The notes under the pieces are model-generated. The model ran no database searches. It saw nothing but the letters and a program-made list of their open reading frames with translations, and had not been told where the DNA came from. This document shows, in pieces, positions 6,396 to 13,942 of a DNA stretch of 64,000 bases. The position numbers were made by a program, and so were the translations under genes. The first letter of the stretch is position 1. Each line of letters opens with the position of its first letter. Source of the stretch: Bordetella genomosp. 10 (GTDB lineage Bacteria > Pseudomonadota > Gammaproteobacteria > Burkholderiales > Burkholderiaceae_B); assembly GCF_002261225.1 (NCBI RefSeq), contig NZ_NEVM01000005.1, positions 1,984,001 to 2,048,000 on the forward strand, given 5' to 3'.

Positions 6396-7910
6396 TCAAA
6401 GATCCTCCGCGCCCGCCAGCGCCGTGACGGAAACGGGCCGGATCGGCCATCGGGGTATCGCGCCGTCGATGTCCGCCAGCGTCAGGACGCCGTCCTCGTC
6501 CGGTGCGGCCATGCTCGCCGCGTGAGCGCAGAAACGGCCCTGGCACAAGCCCATGCCGACGCGGCCGACCAGCCGCAGCTCGCGCGCCGAATGCAGGTCC
6601 TGCTCCGCCAACGCGCGGCGGGTAACGCCTTCGCAGCGGCAGATGACGGTGTGGGCATCTATTGGAGGCATGGATGCCAGCGCCGGGGCGAACAGGCGCC
6701 GGAGCGACTTTTGGAACGTGGCTGCCGCGCCTTGGGGCGCATTCTCGTCCGCCGACGCGGGCTTGCCCGCCGTCGCCGACGATGACGGCGCACCGGCGTC
6801 CAGCGTCGCCGAGCCATGATGAGATGGCCGCCCGTTCAATCGGCTCATGACCATGGCGGCCACGCGCCGTCCTTCGGTCAACGCCGCGTCCGCCCCCAGC
6901 ACCTCATTGCAATCGCCCGCCCTGGCGATGACGATGCCGTGCACATCCCCGGCCGGAATGCCGCGATCGTTGGCGACCAGCCCGCCATGCAACACCAGCA
7001 GGTCAACCTCATAGTCCCGCTCGCGCCCCCGCCAATCACGAGTCCGCACACGCAACGCACCCGCGCCACCGGCTGCATTGGCTGCATTGGCTGCATTGGC
7101 CGCATTGGCTGCGTCCGATGCACCGGCGGCACCGGCCACGCCCATCTCACCGGCGATACCCGCCACACCGCCCAGGCTCACGGCAACCACCGCCGTCGCC
7201 GTGCGATACGGCACTTGTGCCGCGCGCAAGCGGCGGAAGTAGCCGGCCGCCTCCAGCAACTGCCGGGGCCCCGCCGCCAGCCCGAACACCGCCCCGGGCC
7301 GCGTCCACAGATTGCGAAATAACGCCGCCGCCTCCAGCACGGCCACCGGGGCATTCCCCATCGCCGCCAATTGCGCCCCCAGCGCCAACGGCAAGGGACC
7401 GTTGCCCGCGATCAGGATGCGGCCGCGCGGCGCCTGGCCGCTTTCCTTCAACTGCACCTGAAGCCCGCCCGCCGTCACGACGCCGGGCAATTCCCAGCCC
7501 GGCACATGCGGCGCCCGCTCCGTGGCGCCCGTGGCGAAGATGACGGCCCGCGGCCGCGCCAGCTTCACCGCCCCGGCCTCGCGGCTATCGATCATGCAAA
7601 CGCCGTCGCCATCGATGCCCAGGAAGACCGCCGACGTCAGCACGCGGATGCGATCCGCCAAACGCGCCAGTTCCCGCTGCAACGCGGCCCAGTTCTTCTT
7701 GTGCCGCGCCGGCATCGGCGCCGCGCAGGGACCGCCGTCGTGGGCGGCGCGATGAATGGCGCCGCCGGCATGGGGACGCTGCTCGACCAGCAGGACGCGC
7801 GCCCCGCGCGTCGCGGCCTCTATCGCCGCGCTGACGCCGGCCGGACCGGCGCCCACCACCAGAAGGTCACAGCAGGCGGACTGCGCCAGGGCCGCGGATG
7901 ACATCGGCAT
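6396..7910 (-). CDS. FAD/NAD(P)-binding dehydrogenase subunit with BFD-like [2Fe-2S] domain (opine oxidase A/HcnB type)
   Basis: A 504-residue protein. The FAD site G-A-G-P-A-G is at 20-25, a second dinucleotide fold appears near I-L-I-A-G-N-G-P-L, and a C-terminal BFD-like domain holds four cysteines: Cys424 and Cys426 (C-R-C-E-G) and Cys456 and Cys461 (C-Q-G-R-F-C). This matches the large subunit of HcnB, opine/nopaline oxidase and D-hydroxyproline dehydrogenase complexes. Partners are the small [2Fe-2S] protein 17 bases upstream and the DAO-type subunit before it. A 9-bp tandem repeat in the middle encodes Asn-Ala-Ala units, an unusual low-complexity insertion. The complex would oxidise an amino acid or secondary amine and feed electrons to the respiratory chain. 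Confidence 0.85.
   Translation of the reverse strand: MPMSSAALAQSACCDLLVVGAGPAGVSAAIEAATRGARVLLVEQRPHAGGAIHRAAHDGGPCAAPMPARHKKNWAALQRELARLADRIRVLTSAVFLGIDGDGVCMIDSREAGAVKLARPRAVIFATGATERAPHVPGWELPGVVTAGGLQVQLKESGQAPRGRILIAGNGPLPLALGAQLAAMGNAPVAVLEAAALFRNLWTRPGAVFGLAAGPRQLLEAAGYFRRLRAAQVPYRTATAVVAVSLGGVAGIAGEMGVAGAAGASDAANAANAANAANAAGGAGALRVRTRDWRGRERDYEVDLLVLHGGLVANDRGIPAGDVHGIVIARAGDCNEVLGADAALTEGRRVAAMVMSRLNGRPSHHGSATLDAGAPSSSATAGKPASADENAPQGAAATFQKSLRRLFAPALASMPPIDAHTVICRCEGVTRRALAEQDLHSARELRLVGRVGMGLCQGRFCAHAASMAAPDEDGVLTLADIDGAIPRWPIRPVSVTALAGAEDL
7071..7115. repeat. In-frame 9-bp tandem repeat inside the FAD subunit gene
   Basis: Five consecutive 9-base units: three exact copies of GGCTGCATT, then GGCCGCATT and GGCTGCGTC. 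They encode Ala-Asn/Asp-Ala repeats on the minus strand within an Ala/Gly-rich linker. Length changes by whole units would keep the reading frame. Confidence 0.9.
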
Positions 7911-7927
7911 GGTCTTCCCCCGCCCGC

Positions 7928-8170
7928 TCAAAACGCGCCCGGCGCGACCACCGCGCCCGCCCGCGCCAAGGTCAGGCAGGACTCCACGGCCGCCCCGCCG
8001 TCCACCGACACCAGGCAGCCCTGGCATTGCCCGATGCCGCAGAAATACCGCGCCCGCTGCCCGCCCGCCGCCGGCCCGAAATCCTCGACCTCGGCGCGGC
8101 GCAAGGCCAACGCCAGCGTTTCGCCGTCGCGGAAGGAAATGGCGCGGCCATTCCAATAAAAATGCATCAT
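7928..8170 (-). CDS. Small [2Fe-2S] ferredoxin-type subunit (HcnA/opine oxidase small-subunit type)
   Basis: An 80-residue protein with the plant-ferredoxin cysteine pattern: Cys44, Cys49 and Cys52 (C-G-I-G-Q-C-Q-G-C) plus Cys65. It matches the N-terminal [2Fe-2S] domain of sarcosine-oxidase alpha and stand-alone HcnA-like subunits. Its first ATG overlaps the stop of the upstream DAO subunit (ATGA), so it is co-translated. It should carry electrons between the two flavoprotein subunits encoded on either side. Confidence 0.88.
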   Translation of the reverse strand: MMHFYWNGRAISFRDGETLALALRRAEVEDFGPAAGGQRARYFCGIGQCQGCLVSVDGGAAVESCLTLARAGAVVAPGAF

Positions 8171-9366
8171 GACGACGCTCCCGCCAAGGCCTCGCCCGCC
8201 GCCGCCCTGGCGAAGCGCGCGGGCGACAAGGCCTCGATATCCAGGCTGCCCGGCCGCCCCAGCACGATCTCGGCCGCCAGCTTGCCCATCAAGGGTCCGA
8301 GACAGATGCCATCGCCCTCGAAACCGGTGGCGATGGCCAGCCCGCCGATACCCGGATGCCGCCCGACGATGGGCAGTCCATCCACGCTCGCCGTCCGCAC
8401 GCCGGAGAACGTGCGGATCACCCGCCGGCGCGCCAGCGGAGGATAGGCGTCCAGGGCCTCGCGCAAGATGGTGGCGACATGCCGCACGGTGGTCTCCCGG
8501 TCGGCCAGGCCTTCCTCGCGCGTCCCGCCGATCAGCAATTGCCCCGTATTCAAGGGATCGATGACCAAGCTCACGGGATTGCGCCGGGATGCGTCGGCGC
8601 TGCGCTTGGCGGCCAGGTAGGCCGCCGACATCAGCGGTCCGGCAAAGGCCGGCACATTGTCAGTGGCCCGGTCCGTGATCACGATCTGCCCCTTGCGCGG
8701 CACCAGGATCTCGCCCAACCCGGCCAGCGCCGTCGAGCCCAGCCCGGCGGCGATCAAGACGGCATCGCCGCCGAAGGTCCCGGCATCGGTCTCCACGCCG
8801 ACGGCGCGTCCCCCCTCGACCTTGATCGCGCGCGCCGCCGCATGGCGGACGATATGCGCGGCGGACCGCTTGAGCATGCGGTCGACGATCTGGTAGCCCA
8901 GCGCATGGCCGTCGTCCGGCACGGCAAGCGCTCCGACGATGGCGGGCGACACGCCGGGAACGCAAGCCCCGAACGCCGCTCCGCTCAAGCGCTCCACCCG
9001 CACGCCGGCGCTTTCCAGATCGCGGCCGTGCAGGGCCATGAGTTCGGCCTCGGCCTCGTTGCGCGCGAAAAGAAAGGTGGGACGCTGCTGGAACAGGCCG
9101 CGCAGCAAGCCGTCGCGGGTCAGTTCGACATACAGGTCCCGCGCGTTGCGGGCGATATTCATCAGGAAACCGGGCTTCTTGCTGCCCACCGACACCAGCC
9201 CGTCGGAAGCGCCCGAGGCCCCGGCCGAGGGCGTGCCGGCATCCAGCACGGTCACCGCGCAGCCGGCCTGCCGCAGGAAATACGCGGCGGACGCGCCGAC
9301 GATGCCCGCGCCCACCACAAGGACGCGGAAGTCGCCGCCCGTGGGTGCTGCTGCCCCTGTATCCAT
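8167..9366 (-). CDS. FAD-dependent DAO-family oxidoreductase subunit (opine oxidase B/HcnC type)
   Basis: A 399-residue D-amino-acid-oxidase-fold flavoprotein with G-A-G-I-V-G at 19-24 and a C-terminal G-F-E-G-D-G-I-C-L-G-P-L-M-G signature of the glycine/sarcosine oxidase group. It is the substrate-oxidising subunit and the first gene of the minus-strand operon: this gene, [2Fe-2S] subunit, FAD subunit, racemase, ABC importer. That order equals HcnC-HcnA-HcnB. The ATG at 9366 is taken because the Rossmann motif follows at the usual distance; the ribosome-binding site is weak. Candidate substrates are opines, D-amino acids or hydroxyproline, which the sequence alone does not separate. Confidence 0.87.
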   Translation of the reverse strand: MDTGAAAPTGGDFRVLVVGAGIVGASAAYFLRQAGCAVTVLDAGTPSAGASGASDGLVSVGSKKPGFLMNIARNARDLYVELTRDGLLRGLFQQRPTFLFARNEAEAELMALHGRDLESAGVRVERLSGAAFGACVPGVSPAIVGALAVPDDGHALGYQIVDRMLKRSAAHIVRHAAARAIKVEGGRAVGVETDAGTFGGDAVLIAAGLGSTALAGLGEILVPRKGQIVITDRATDNVPAFAGPLMSAAYLAAKRSADASRRNPVSLVIDPLNTGQLLIGGTREEGLADRETTVRHVATILREALDAYPPLARRRVIRTFSGVRTASVDGLPIVGRHPGIGGLAIATGFEGDGICLGPLMGKLAAEIVLGRPGSLDIEALSPARFARAAAGEALAGASS

Positions 9367-9676
9367 GACCGAAAACCCGCCCCCGATGACCCAGGAAAGC
9401 CTGCCCGACCGCGGGCCGTCCTCCCTCTTGCTCCAAGGCGCACAACTTACACGATTTCGGCAGCCGCTTCGCGGCGGCGGGCGTGGCGGCACTGTGGCGG
9501 CGGCGTGGCGAAGTTCAGACGGCCCGATCGCGTCCGGCGGGGATTTCCCTAGCTTGCTCGCCCCTCCGCGCGACGACTAATCTAAATAACAACATGATCA
9601 TATCGCTATGCGATACGACAATAGCTCTTATTCCAGATCGCCTGCCGCCCGCAGGCCCCCCCTCCCGGAGTCCCAA
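9367..9676. other. Divergent promoter region between the dehydrogenase operon and the ureohydrolase gene
   Basis: About 310 bases separate the DAO subunit start from the preferred ureohydrolase start. The left part (to about 9570) is GC-rich with no recognisable gene. The right part is AT-rich (about 9575-9640) and holds the palindrome at 9601..9615, so both divergent promoters probably lie here. I see no conserved RNA. Confidence 0.6.
9601..9615. promoter_or_regulatory. Palindrome TATCGCTATGCGATA, candidate IclR operator
   Basis: A perfect 6-3-6 inverted repeat (TATCGC-TAT-GCGATA) before the ureohydrolase. Its centre CGCTATGCG resembles two direct copies before the IclR gene (CGTTATGCG at 13006-13014, CGCTATGCT at 13018-13026). 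I infer that the local IclR protein binds all three. An in-frame ATG lies inside the palindrome, one reason to prefer the downstream start. Confidence 0.5.
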
Positions 9677-10630
9677 TTGCAGCCGTCCGACCACCCTGTC
9701 TTCTCCCCCGTCGCGGGATTCATGGGCCTGCCCGCCAGCCGCTCCCCCGACGCCGGCGTGCCCCGGGCCTGCGTGGTGGGCATCCCCTTCGATTGCGGCA
9801 CGCATCCCTTCCGCGTCGGCTCGCGCCAGGGCCCGGACGCCATCCGCGAACAATCGCGCCTGCTGCGTCCCTTCGACCTGTTCCGCCGCGCGGGCGTCGA
9901 CAATCCCTCGGCCTTCCTGCGCGCGGTGGACCTGGGCAACGTCGTCTGCCAGCCGGGCGATACCGATTACTCCTACCCCCGCATCGAAGCCGCCATCGCG
10001 CAGGTGCTGGACAGCGGCGCCATCCCCATCTCCATGGGCGGCGACGGGGCCGTGACGCTGCCGCAGTTGCGCGCCGTCTCCCGCCGCCATCCCGGCTTCG
10101 TGGTGCTGCACATCGACTCGCACACCGACACCTATCCCATTCCCGGCTACAACACCGCCACCACCTTCACCCGCGCCGCGGAGGAGTCCCTGCTGGACGT
10201 GGGCGCGAGCTACCACGTCGGAACGCGGGGCCAGTCCTTCATGGGCGGCGTCATCGAGTACGGCCGCGAGGTGGGCTACACCGTGGTGCCCTTCGACGAG
10301 TTCATGGCGGACCGGGGCGCCGTCGTCGAGCGCATCCGCGCCGGCATCGGCGACCGTCCCGTCTACCTGTGCTTCGACATGGACATCTTCGATCCCTCCT
10401 GCGCGCCCGGCGTCTGCACTCCCGAATGGGGCGGCCTGTCGCCGCGCGAAGGCCTGGACCTGCTGCGCAGCCTCTCGGGACTGAACTACGTGGCGTTCGA
10501 CGTCAACACCGTTTCGCCGCCGCAGGACGTGCAGGGCGCCACCGCGTTCCTGGCGGCGACCGTGCTCCAGGAATGCTGCGTCCTGGCCGCCGCCGCGGTC
10601 CAGGCGTATCCACAGGGCCGGCCCGCCTGA
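9677..10630 (+). CDS. Ureohydrolase (agmatinase/arginase) family protein with altered active site
   Basis: From a TTG with GGAG 6 bases upstream the protein has 317 residues; an in-frame ATG at 9608 would add 23. The arginase fold is clear: H-I-D-S-H-T-D-T-Y at 145-153 and C-F-D-M-D-I-F-D-P at 232-240 supply most ligands of the binuclear manganese centre. Two key positions differ. The canonical G-G-D-H is G-G-D-G (Gly124), removing one metal ligand, and the guanidinium-binding Glu of the D-V-x-E-V-x-P region is Thr278 (D-V-N-T-V-S-P). It is therefore either a ureohydrolase with an unusual metal site or one acting on another C-N bond. It lies between an opine-oxidase-like operon and a second amino-acid importer. 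Confidence 0.8.
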   Translation: MQPSDHPVFSPVAGFMGLPASRSPDAGVPRACVVGIPFDCGTHPFRVGSRQGPDAIREQSRLLRPFDLFRRAGVDNPSAFLRAVDLGNVVCQPGDTDYSYPRIEAAIAQVLDSGAIPISMGGDGAVTLPQLRAVSRRHPGFVVLHIDSHTDTYPIPGYNTATTFTRAAEESLLDVGASYHVGTRGQSFMGGVIEYGREVGYTVVPFDEFMADRGAVVERIRAGIGDRPVYLCFDMDIFDPSCAPGVCTPEWGGLSPREGLDLLRSLSGLNYVAFDVNTVSPPQDVQGATAFLAATVLQECCVLAAAAVQAYPQGRPA

Positions 10631-10667
10631 AGCGCCGGCGCCATCCACACACACAAGGGGAATGCTC

Positions 10668-11453
10668 ATGATGTTCAAGACGATCGCCGCCGGCCTGATG
10701 CTCGCCGGTCTGCTGTTGCAGCCCGCCGCCGCGCGCACGCTGGACGAGGTGCGCGCCGACGGCACGCTCAAGGTGGTGACCACCGCGTCCTCGCCGCCGC
10801 ACGGTTTCAAGAACCCGGCCTCCAACCAGTTGGAGGGCATCATGGTCGACGTGGCCGCCGGCGTGGCCAAGCGCCTCAAGCTCAAGGCCGCCTATACCGA
10901 GGTCCCCTTCTCCGGCCTGATTCCCACCCTGACTTCCGGCCGCGCCGACCTGATGTCCGGCCCCCTGTTCATCACCCCGGAACGCGCCAAGGTGGTCGAC
11001 TTCTCCGTTCCCGTCTACGAATGGGGCGAAGGCGTGGTCGTCTCCGACAAGGCCGCCAAGCCGTACACGAAGTTCGAGGACATGCAGGGCAAGCGGGTGG
11101 GCGTGCTGGTGGACTCGGTGCAGTTCAACATGATCAAGGACATGCCCGGCACCAAGGTGTCGACCTATCCCGACTACGTCACGCTCATCGCCGACGTGCG
11201 CGCCGGCCGCATCGACCTGGGCGTGGTGGATCCCCCGAGCATCATCTACCAGATCAAGAGCAAGGGCATCTCCGGCGTGAAGCTGGACACCGCCTACCAG
11301 CCCCAGAAGAAATGGCAGGTCGGCATGGCGGTCGACAAGGGCAATACGGCGCTGCTGCAAGCCGTCAACCAGGCCCTGGGCGAGATGAAAAGCAGCGGCG
11401 AGATGGCCGAGATCGGACGCAAGTGGGGCGTGTCCGACCTGCTGGCCAAGTAA
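10668..11453 (+). CDS. Polar amino-acid ABC transporter, periplasmic substrate-binding protein (second system)
   Basis: A 261-residue SBP_bac_3 receptor with a Sec signal peptide (about 1-22, ending A-A-A-R). Family patterns include [22 protein letters not shown] near 85-100, and the R-A-K-V-V-D-F-S ligand-site region. ATG at 10668 is favoured because AAGGGG lies 7 bases upstream, while the ATG at 10662 abuts it. It begins a three-gene importer (receptor, permease, ATPase) after the ureohydrolase. It is not closely similar to the receptor at 4348..5181, so the locus has two distinct importers, perhaps for different ligands of one pathway. Confidence 0.87.
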   Translation: MMFKTIAAGLMLAGLLLQPAAARTLDEVRADGTLKVVTTASSPPHGFKNPASNQLEGIMVDVAAGVAKRLKLKAAYTEVPFSGLIPTLTSGRADLMSGPLFITPERAKVVDFSVPVYEWGEGVVVSDKAAKPYTKFEDMQGKRVGVLVDSVQFNMIKDMPGTKVSTYPDYVTLIADVRAGRIDLGVVDPPSIIYQIKSKGISGVKLDTAYQPQKKWQVGMAVDKGNTALLQAVNQALGEMKSSGEMAEIGRKWGVSDLLAK

Positions 11454-11480
11454 GGCCGCGATCGCAGGCAGGAGCCCGTC

Positions 11481-12173
11481 ATGACCCTCGACATCTTGCG
11501 CATGTACCTCTCGCCGCTGGCCGAAGGCGCGACCTGGACGCTGGCGCTGTTCTTCTGTTCGGCCTTCCTGGCGGTGGCGCTGGGGCTGCTGGTGTGCCTC
11601 TGTCGCATGTCGCGCTCGCCGGTGGCCAGCCGGCTGGCGCGCGGCTACATCGAAATCATCCGGGGCACGCCGCTGTTGCTGCAGTTGTTCTACATCTACT
11701 ACGGTCTGCCCCAGATGGGCGTCGTCATCGACGGCTTCGTGGCCGGCGTGCTGGGGCTGACGCTGAACTTCGGCGCCTACCTGGCCGAACTGTTCCGCAG
11801 CGGCATCCAGTCCGTCGACGCCGGCCAGTACGAAGCGGCGCGCGCGCTGGGCCTGAACCGGCGGCAGCGCCTGCATCGCGTCGTGCTGCCGCAGGCCTTG
11901 CGCACGGTATTTCCCGCGCTGGGCAACTATGCGCTGGTACTGGTCAAGGAAACCTCGCTGGTGGCGGTGATCAGCGTCTACGAATTGATGCGCGCGGGCG
12001 AAATGCTGGCCGGCGCCACCTTCCAGGCATTGACCGTCTACACGCTGGTGGGACTGATCTACTTCGCCATGTGCAGCGCCCTGTCCTATCTGTTCCGCCG
12101 CTCCGAGAAACGGCTGACGGTGCCCGGCTACTGGAGCGGCGCGGGCGAGAACCACGACATCAGCAAGGCATGA
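11481..12173 (+). CDS. Polar amino-acid ABC transporter, permease subunit (second system)
   Basis: A 230-residue HisM/GlnP-type permease with the R-G-T-P-L-L-L-Q-L motif near 60 and an EAA loop ([11 protein letters not shown]) near 120. About five hydrophobic helices are visible. An AGGAG site lies 8 bases before the ATG. The C-terminal TGA overlaps the start of the ATPase gene (ATGA), giving a compact operon with the receptor upstream. Confidence 0.88.
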   Translation: MTLDILRMYLSPLAEGATWTLALFFCSAFLAVALGLLVCLCRMSRSPVASRLARGYIEIIRGTPLLLQLFYIYYGLPQMGVVIDGFVAGVLGLTLNFGAYLAELFRSGIQSVDAGQYEAARALGLNRRQRLHRVVLPQALRTVFPALGNYALVLVKETSLVAVISVYELMRAGEMLAGATFQALTVYTLVGLIYFAMCSALSYLFRRSEKRLTVPGYWSGAGENHDISKA

Positions 12174-12934
12174 ACATGGATGCAAGGCATGCGGGCGCAA
12201 GCGTCCCGATGATCACGCTGAGCGAAGTCAGCAAATGGTACGGCGCGCAGCAGGTGCTGCACGACGTATCGCTGGAGGTGCGCGCGGGCGATCGGCTCAT
12301 CCTGTGCGGGCCCTCGGGCTCCGGCAAGTCGACGACGATACGGCTGATCAACCGGCTGGAGGAACACCAGCGCGGCCGCATCGTGGTCGACGGCATCGAG
12401 CTCGGCGACGACGTGTCCAGCGTCGAGCGCATTCGCGCCGAAGTGGGCATGGTGTTCCAGCACTTCAACCTTTTCCCGCACCTGACGGTCCTGGACAACT
12501 GCACGCTCGCGCCCCTGCTGGTCAAGCGCGTGCCGCCCGCCCAGGCGCGCGAGCGGGCCATGCAGTACCTGGAGCGCGTGCGCATCCCGCAGCTTGCCGA
12601 AAAATTCCCCGGCGAGATCTCCGGCGGCCAGAAGCAGCGCGTGGCGATCGCCCGCGCCCTGTGCATGCAGCCCAAGGTCATGCTGTTCGACGAACCGACG
12701 TCGGCGCTGGACCCGGAGATGGTCAAGGAGGTGCTGGACACCATGGTCGAACTGGCGCGCGACGGCATGACCATGATCTGCGTCACGCACGAAATGGGAT
12801 TCGCCCGGGAAGTCGGCGACCGCGTCGTTTTCATGGACCAGGGAAGAGTGGTGGAGATGGACAGCCCCGAACGGTTCTTCCAGTCGCCATCGACCGAGCG
12901 GGCGCGCGCCTTCCTCGGACAGATATTGGGATAG
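12170..12934 (+). CDS. Polar amino-acid ABC transporter, ATP-binding subunit (second system)
   Basis: A 254-residue GlnQ-type ATPase with Walker [10 protein letters not shown] near 46-54, signature S-G-G-Q-K-Q-R-V near 160, Walker [13 protein letters not shown] and C-V-T-H-E. The start overlaps the permease stop by 4 bases; an internal ATG two codons later is also possible. It completes the second importer of the locus. A strong GC hairpin follows the stop. Confidence 0.9.
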   Translation: MNMDARHAGASVPMITLSEVSKWYGAQQVLHDVSLEVRAGDRLILCGPSGSGKSTTIRLINRLEEHQRGRIVVDGIELGDDVSSVERIRAEVGMVFQHFNLFPHLTVLDNCTLAPLLVKRVPPAQARERAMQYLERVRIPQLAEKFPGEISGGQKQRVAIARALCMQPKVMLFDEPTSALDPEMVKEVLDTMVELARDGMTMICVTHEMGFAREVGDRVVFMDQGRVVEMDSPERFFQSPSTERARAFLGQILG

Positions 12935-12949
12935 ACCGGCGCGACGGCG

Positions 12950-12978
12950 CCGGCCGGCAGGGCGCTGCCGGCCGGGCT
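12950..12978 (+). terminator. Strong hairpin after the second importer operon
   Basis: CCGGCCGGCAG (12950-12960) pairs exactly with CTGCCGGCCGG (12965-12975) around a 4-base loop, 16 bases after the ATPase stop. Only a short pyrimidine-rich tail follows, so it may attenuate rather than fully terminate. Confidence 0.5.
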
Positions 12979-13005
12979 TCGAATCGCATGCCGATGCAAT
13001 CGCTT

Positions 13006-13027
13006 CGTTATGCGCTACGCTATGCTC
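13006..13027. promoter_or_regulatory. Direct repeats CGYTATGCK before the IclR gene
   Basis: CGTTATGCG (13006-13014) and CGCTATGCT (13018-13026) start 12 bases apart, about one helical turn. They match the core of the palindrome at 9601..9615 before the ureohydrolase. The position just before the IclR start suggests autoregulation. Confidence 0.45.
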
Positions 13028-13050
13028 TTTTCGCCCACCGTCCCCGCCCC

Positions 13051-13878
13051 ATGTCCGTCGCGTCGCTCGAAGATTCCCCCCTGTTCGTCTCCGCCCTGGC
13101 GCGCGGCATTTCCCTGCTGCGCGCGTTCAGCGAAAGCAGCCCCGCCATGACGCTGCCGGAACTGGCCCAGGCGACGGGACTGACCAAGAGCGCGGTGCAG
13201 CGCTTCGCCCACACCTTGTGGACCCTGGGCTACCTGCGCAAGGATCCGGCCAGCAAGAAATTCTCGCTGGCGCCCTTGTCGCTCGAACTCGGCATGCGCT
13301 ACACCCAGACCAGCGCGCTGGTGCTGGGCGGCAATCCCTTCCTGCATTCGCTGAACCGCACCAGCCAGGAAACCTGCAGCCTGGCCGAGCCCGACGGCAC
13401 CGACATGGTCTACGTGGCGCGCTTCGCCACGCACAAGCAGATGTTCGTCCATATGCCGGTGGGCATGCGCCTGCCGATGTTCTGCACCGCCGCCGGCCGC
13501 GCCGTGCTGTCGCGCCTGGAGCCGGCGCGCGCGCGCGGCCTGCTGGAACGCAGCCGGCGCGTGGCGTATACGCCCTCCACCATCACCGGCATCGACCGCC
13601 TGATGGAGGAGCTGGAATTCACCCGGCACCACGGCTATGCGCGGTCCGACGGCGAGTTCTATCCCGGCGACATCACCATCAGCGCCCCGGTGATGGACGC
13701 CGGCGATACGCCGGTGGGCGCCGTCAATGTGTCGGTGCCGTCCAGCCGCTGGTCCTTCGCGGAAGCGCAGGCCGTGTTCGGTCCCCAGGTATTGGAAACC
13801 GCGCACGCCATCCGGGCATCGCGGACGCTGGGACGCATGCATCCCTACTACGACATGGCCGCGCCGCTTCCCGCCTGA
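13051..13878 (+). CDS. IclR-family transcriptional regulator
   Basis: A 275-residue IclR protein. The N-terminal winged helix (about 15-75) includes L-P-E-L-A-Q-A-T-G-L-T-K-S-A-V-Q-R-F, and the C-terminal GAF-like effector domain contains the conserved C-T-A-A-G-R-A-V-L-S and S-A-P-V-M-D-A regions. The ATG at 13051 is preferred because the candidate operator repeats lie just upstream; an earlier ATG at 12988 would place them inside the gene. No good ribosome-binding site is visible. It is the only regulator in the 2.8-13.9 kb amino-acid locus and probably controls both divergent operons in response to a pathway intermediate. Confidence 0.85.
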   Translation: MSVASLEDSPLFVSALARGISLLRAFSESSPAMTLPELAQATGLTKSAVQRFAHTLWTLGYLRKDPASKKFSLAPLSLELGMRYTQTSALVLGGNPFLHSLNRTSQETCSLAEPDGTDMVYVARFATHKQMFVHMPVGMRLPMFCTAAGRAVLSRLEPARARGLLERSRRVAYTPSTITGIDRLMEELEFTRHHGYARSDGEFYPGDITISAPVMDAGDTPVGAVNVSVPSSRWSFAEAQAVFGPQVLETAHAIRASRTLGRMHPYYDMAAPLPA

Positions 13879-13942
13879 CAGCCTTTTGCGGCCGCCGGGC
13901 GCGATGCGGCCAGGCCGTGGCCGCGCGCAAGACGGCCGTGGC

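Noticed and set aside
9608..9676. ATG 9608 as ureohydrolase start
   Set aside because: The codon lies inside a perfect palindrome and lacks a ribosome-binding site; TTG 9677 has GGAG at ideal spacing. Not excluded.
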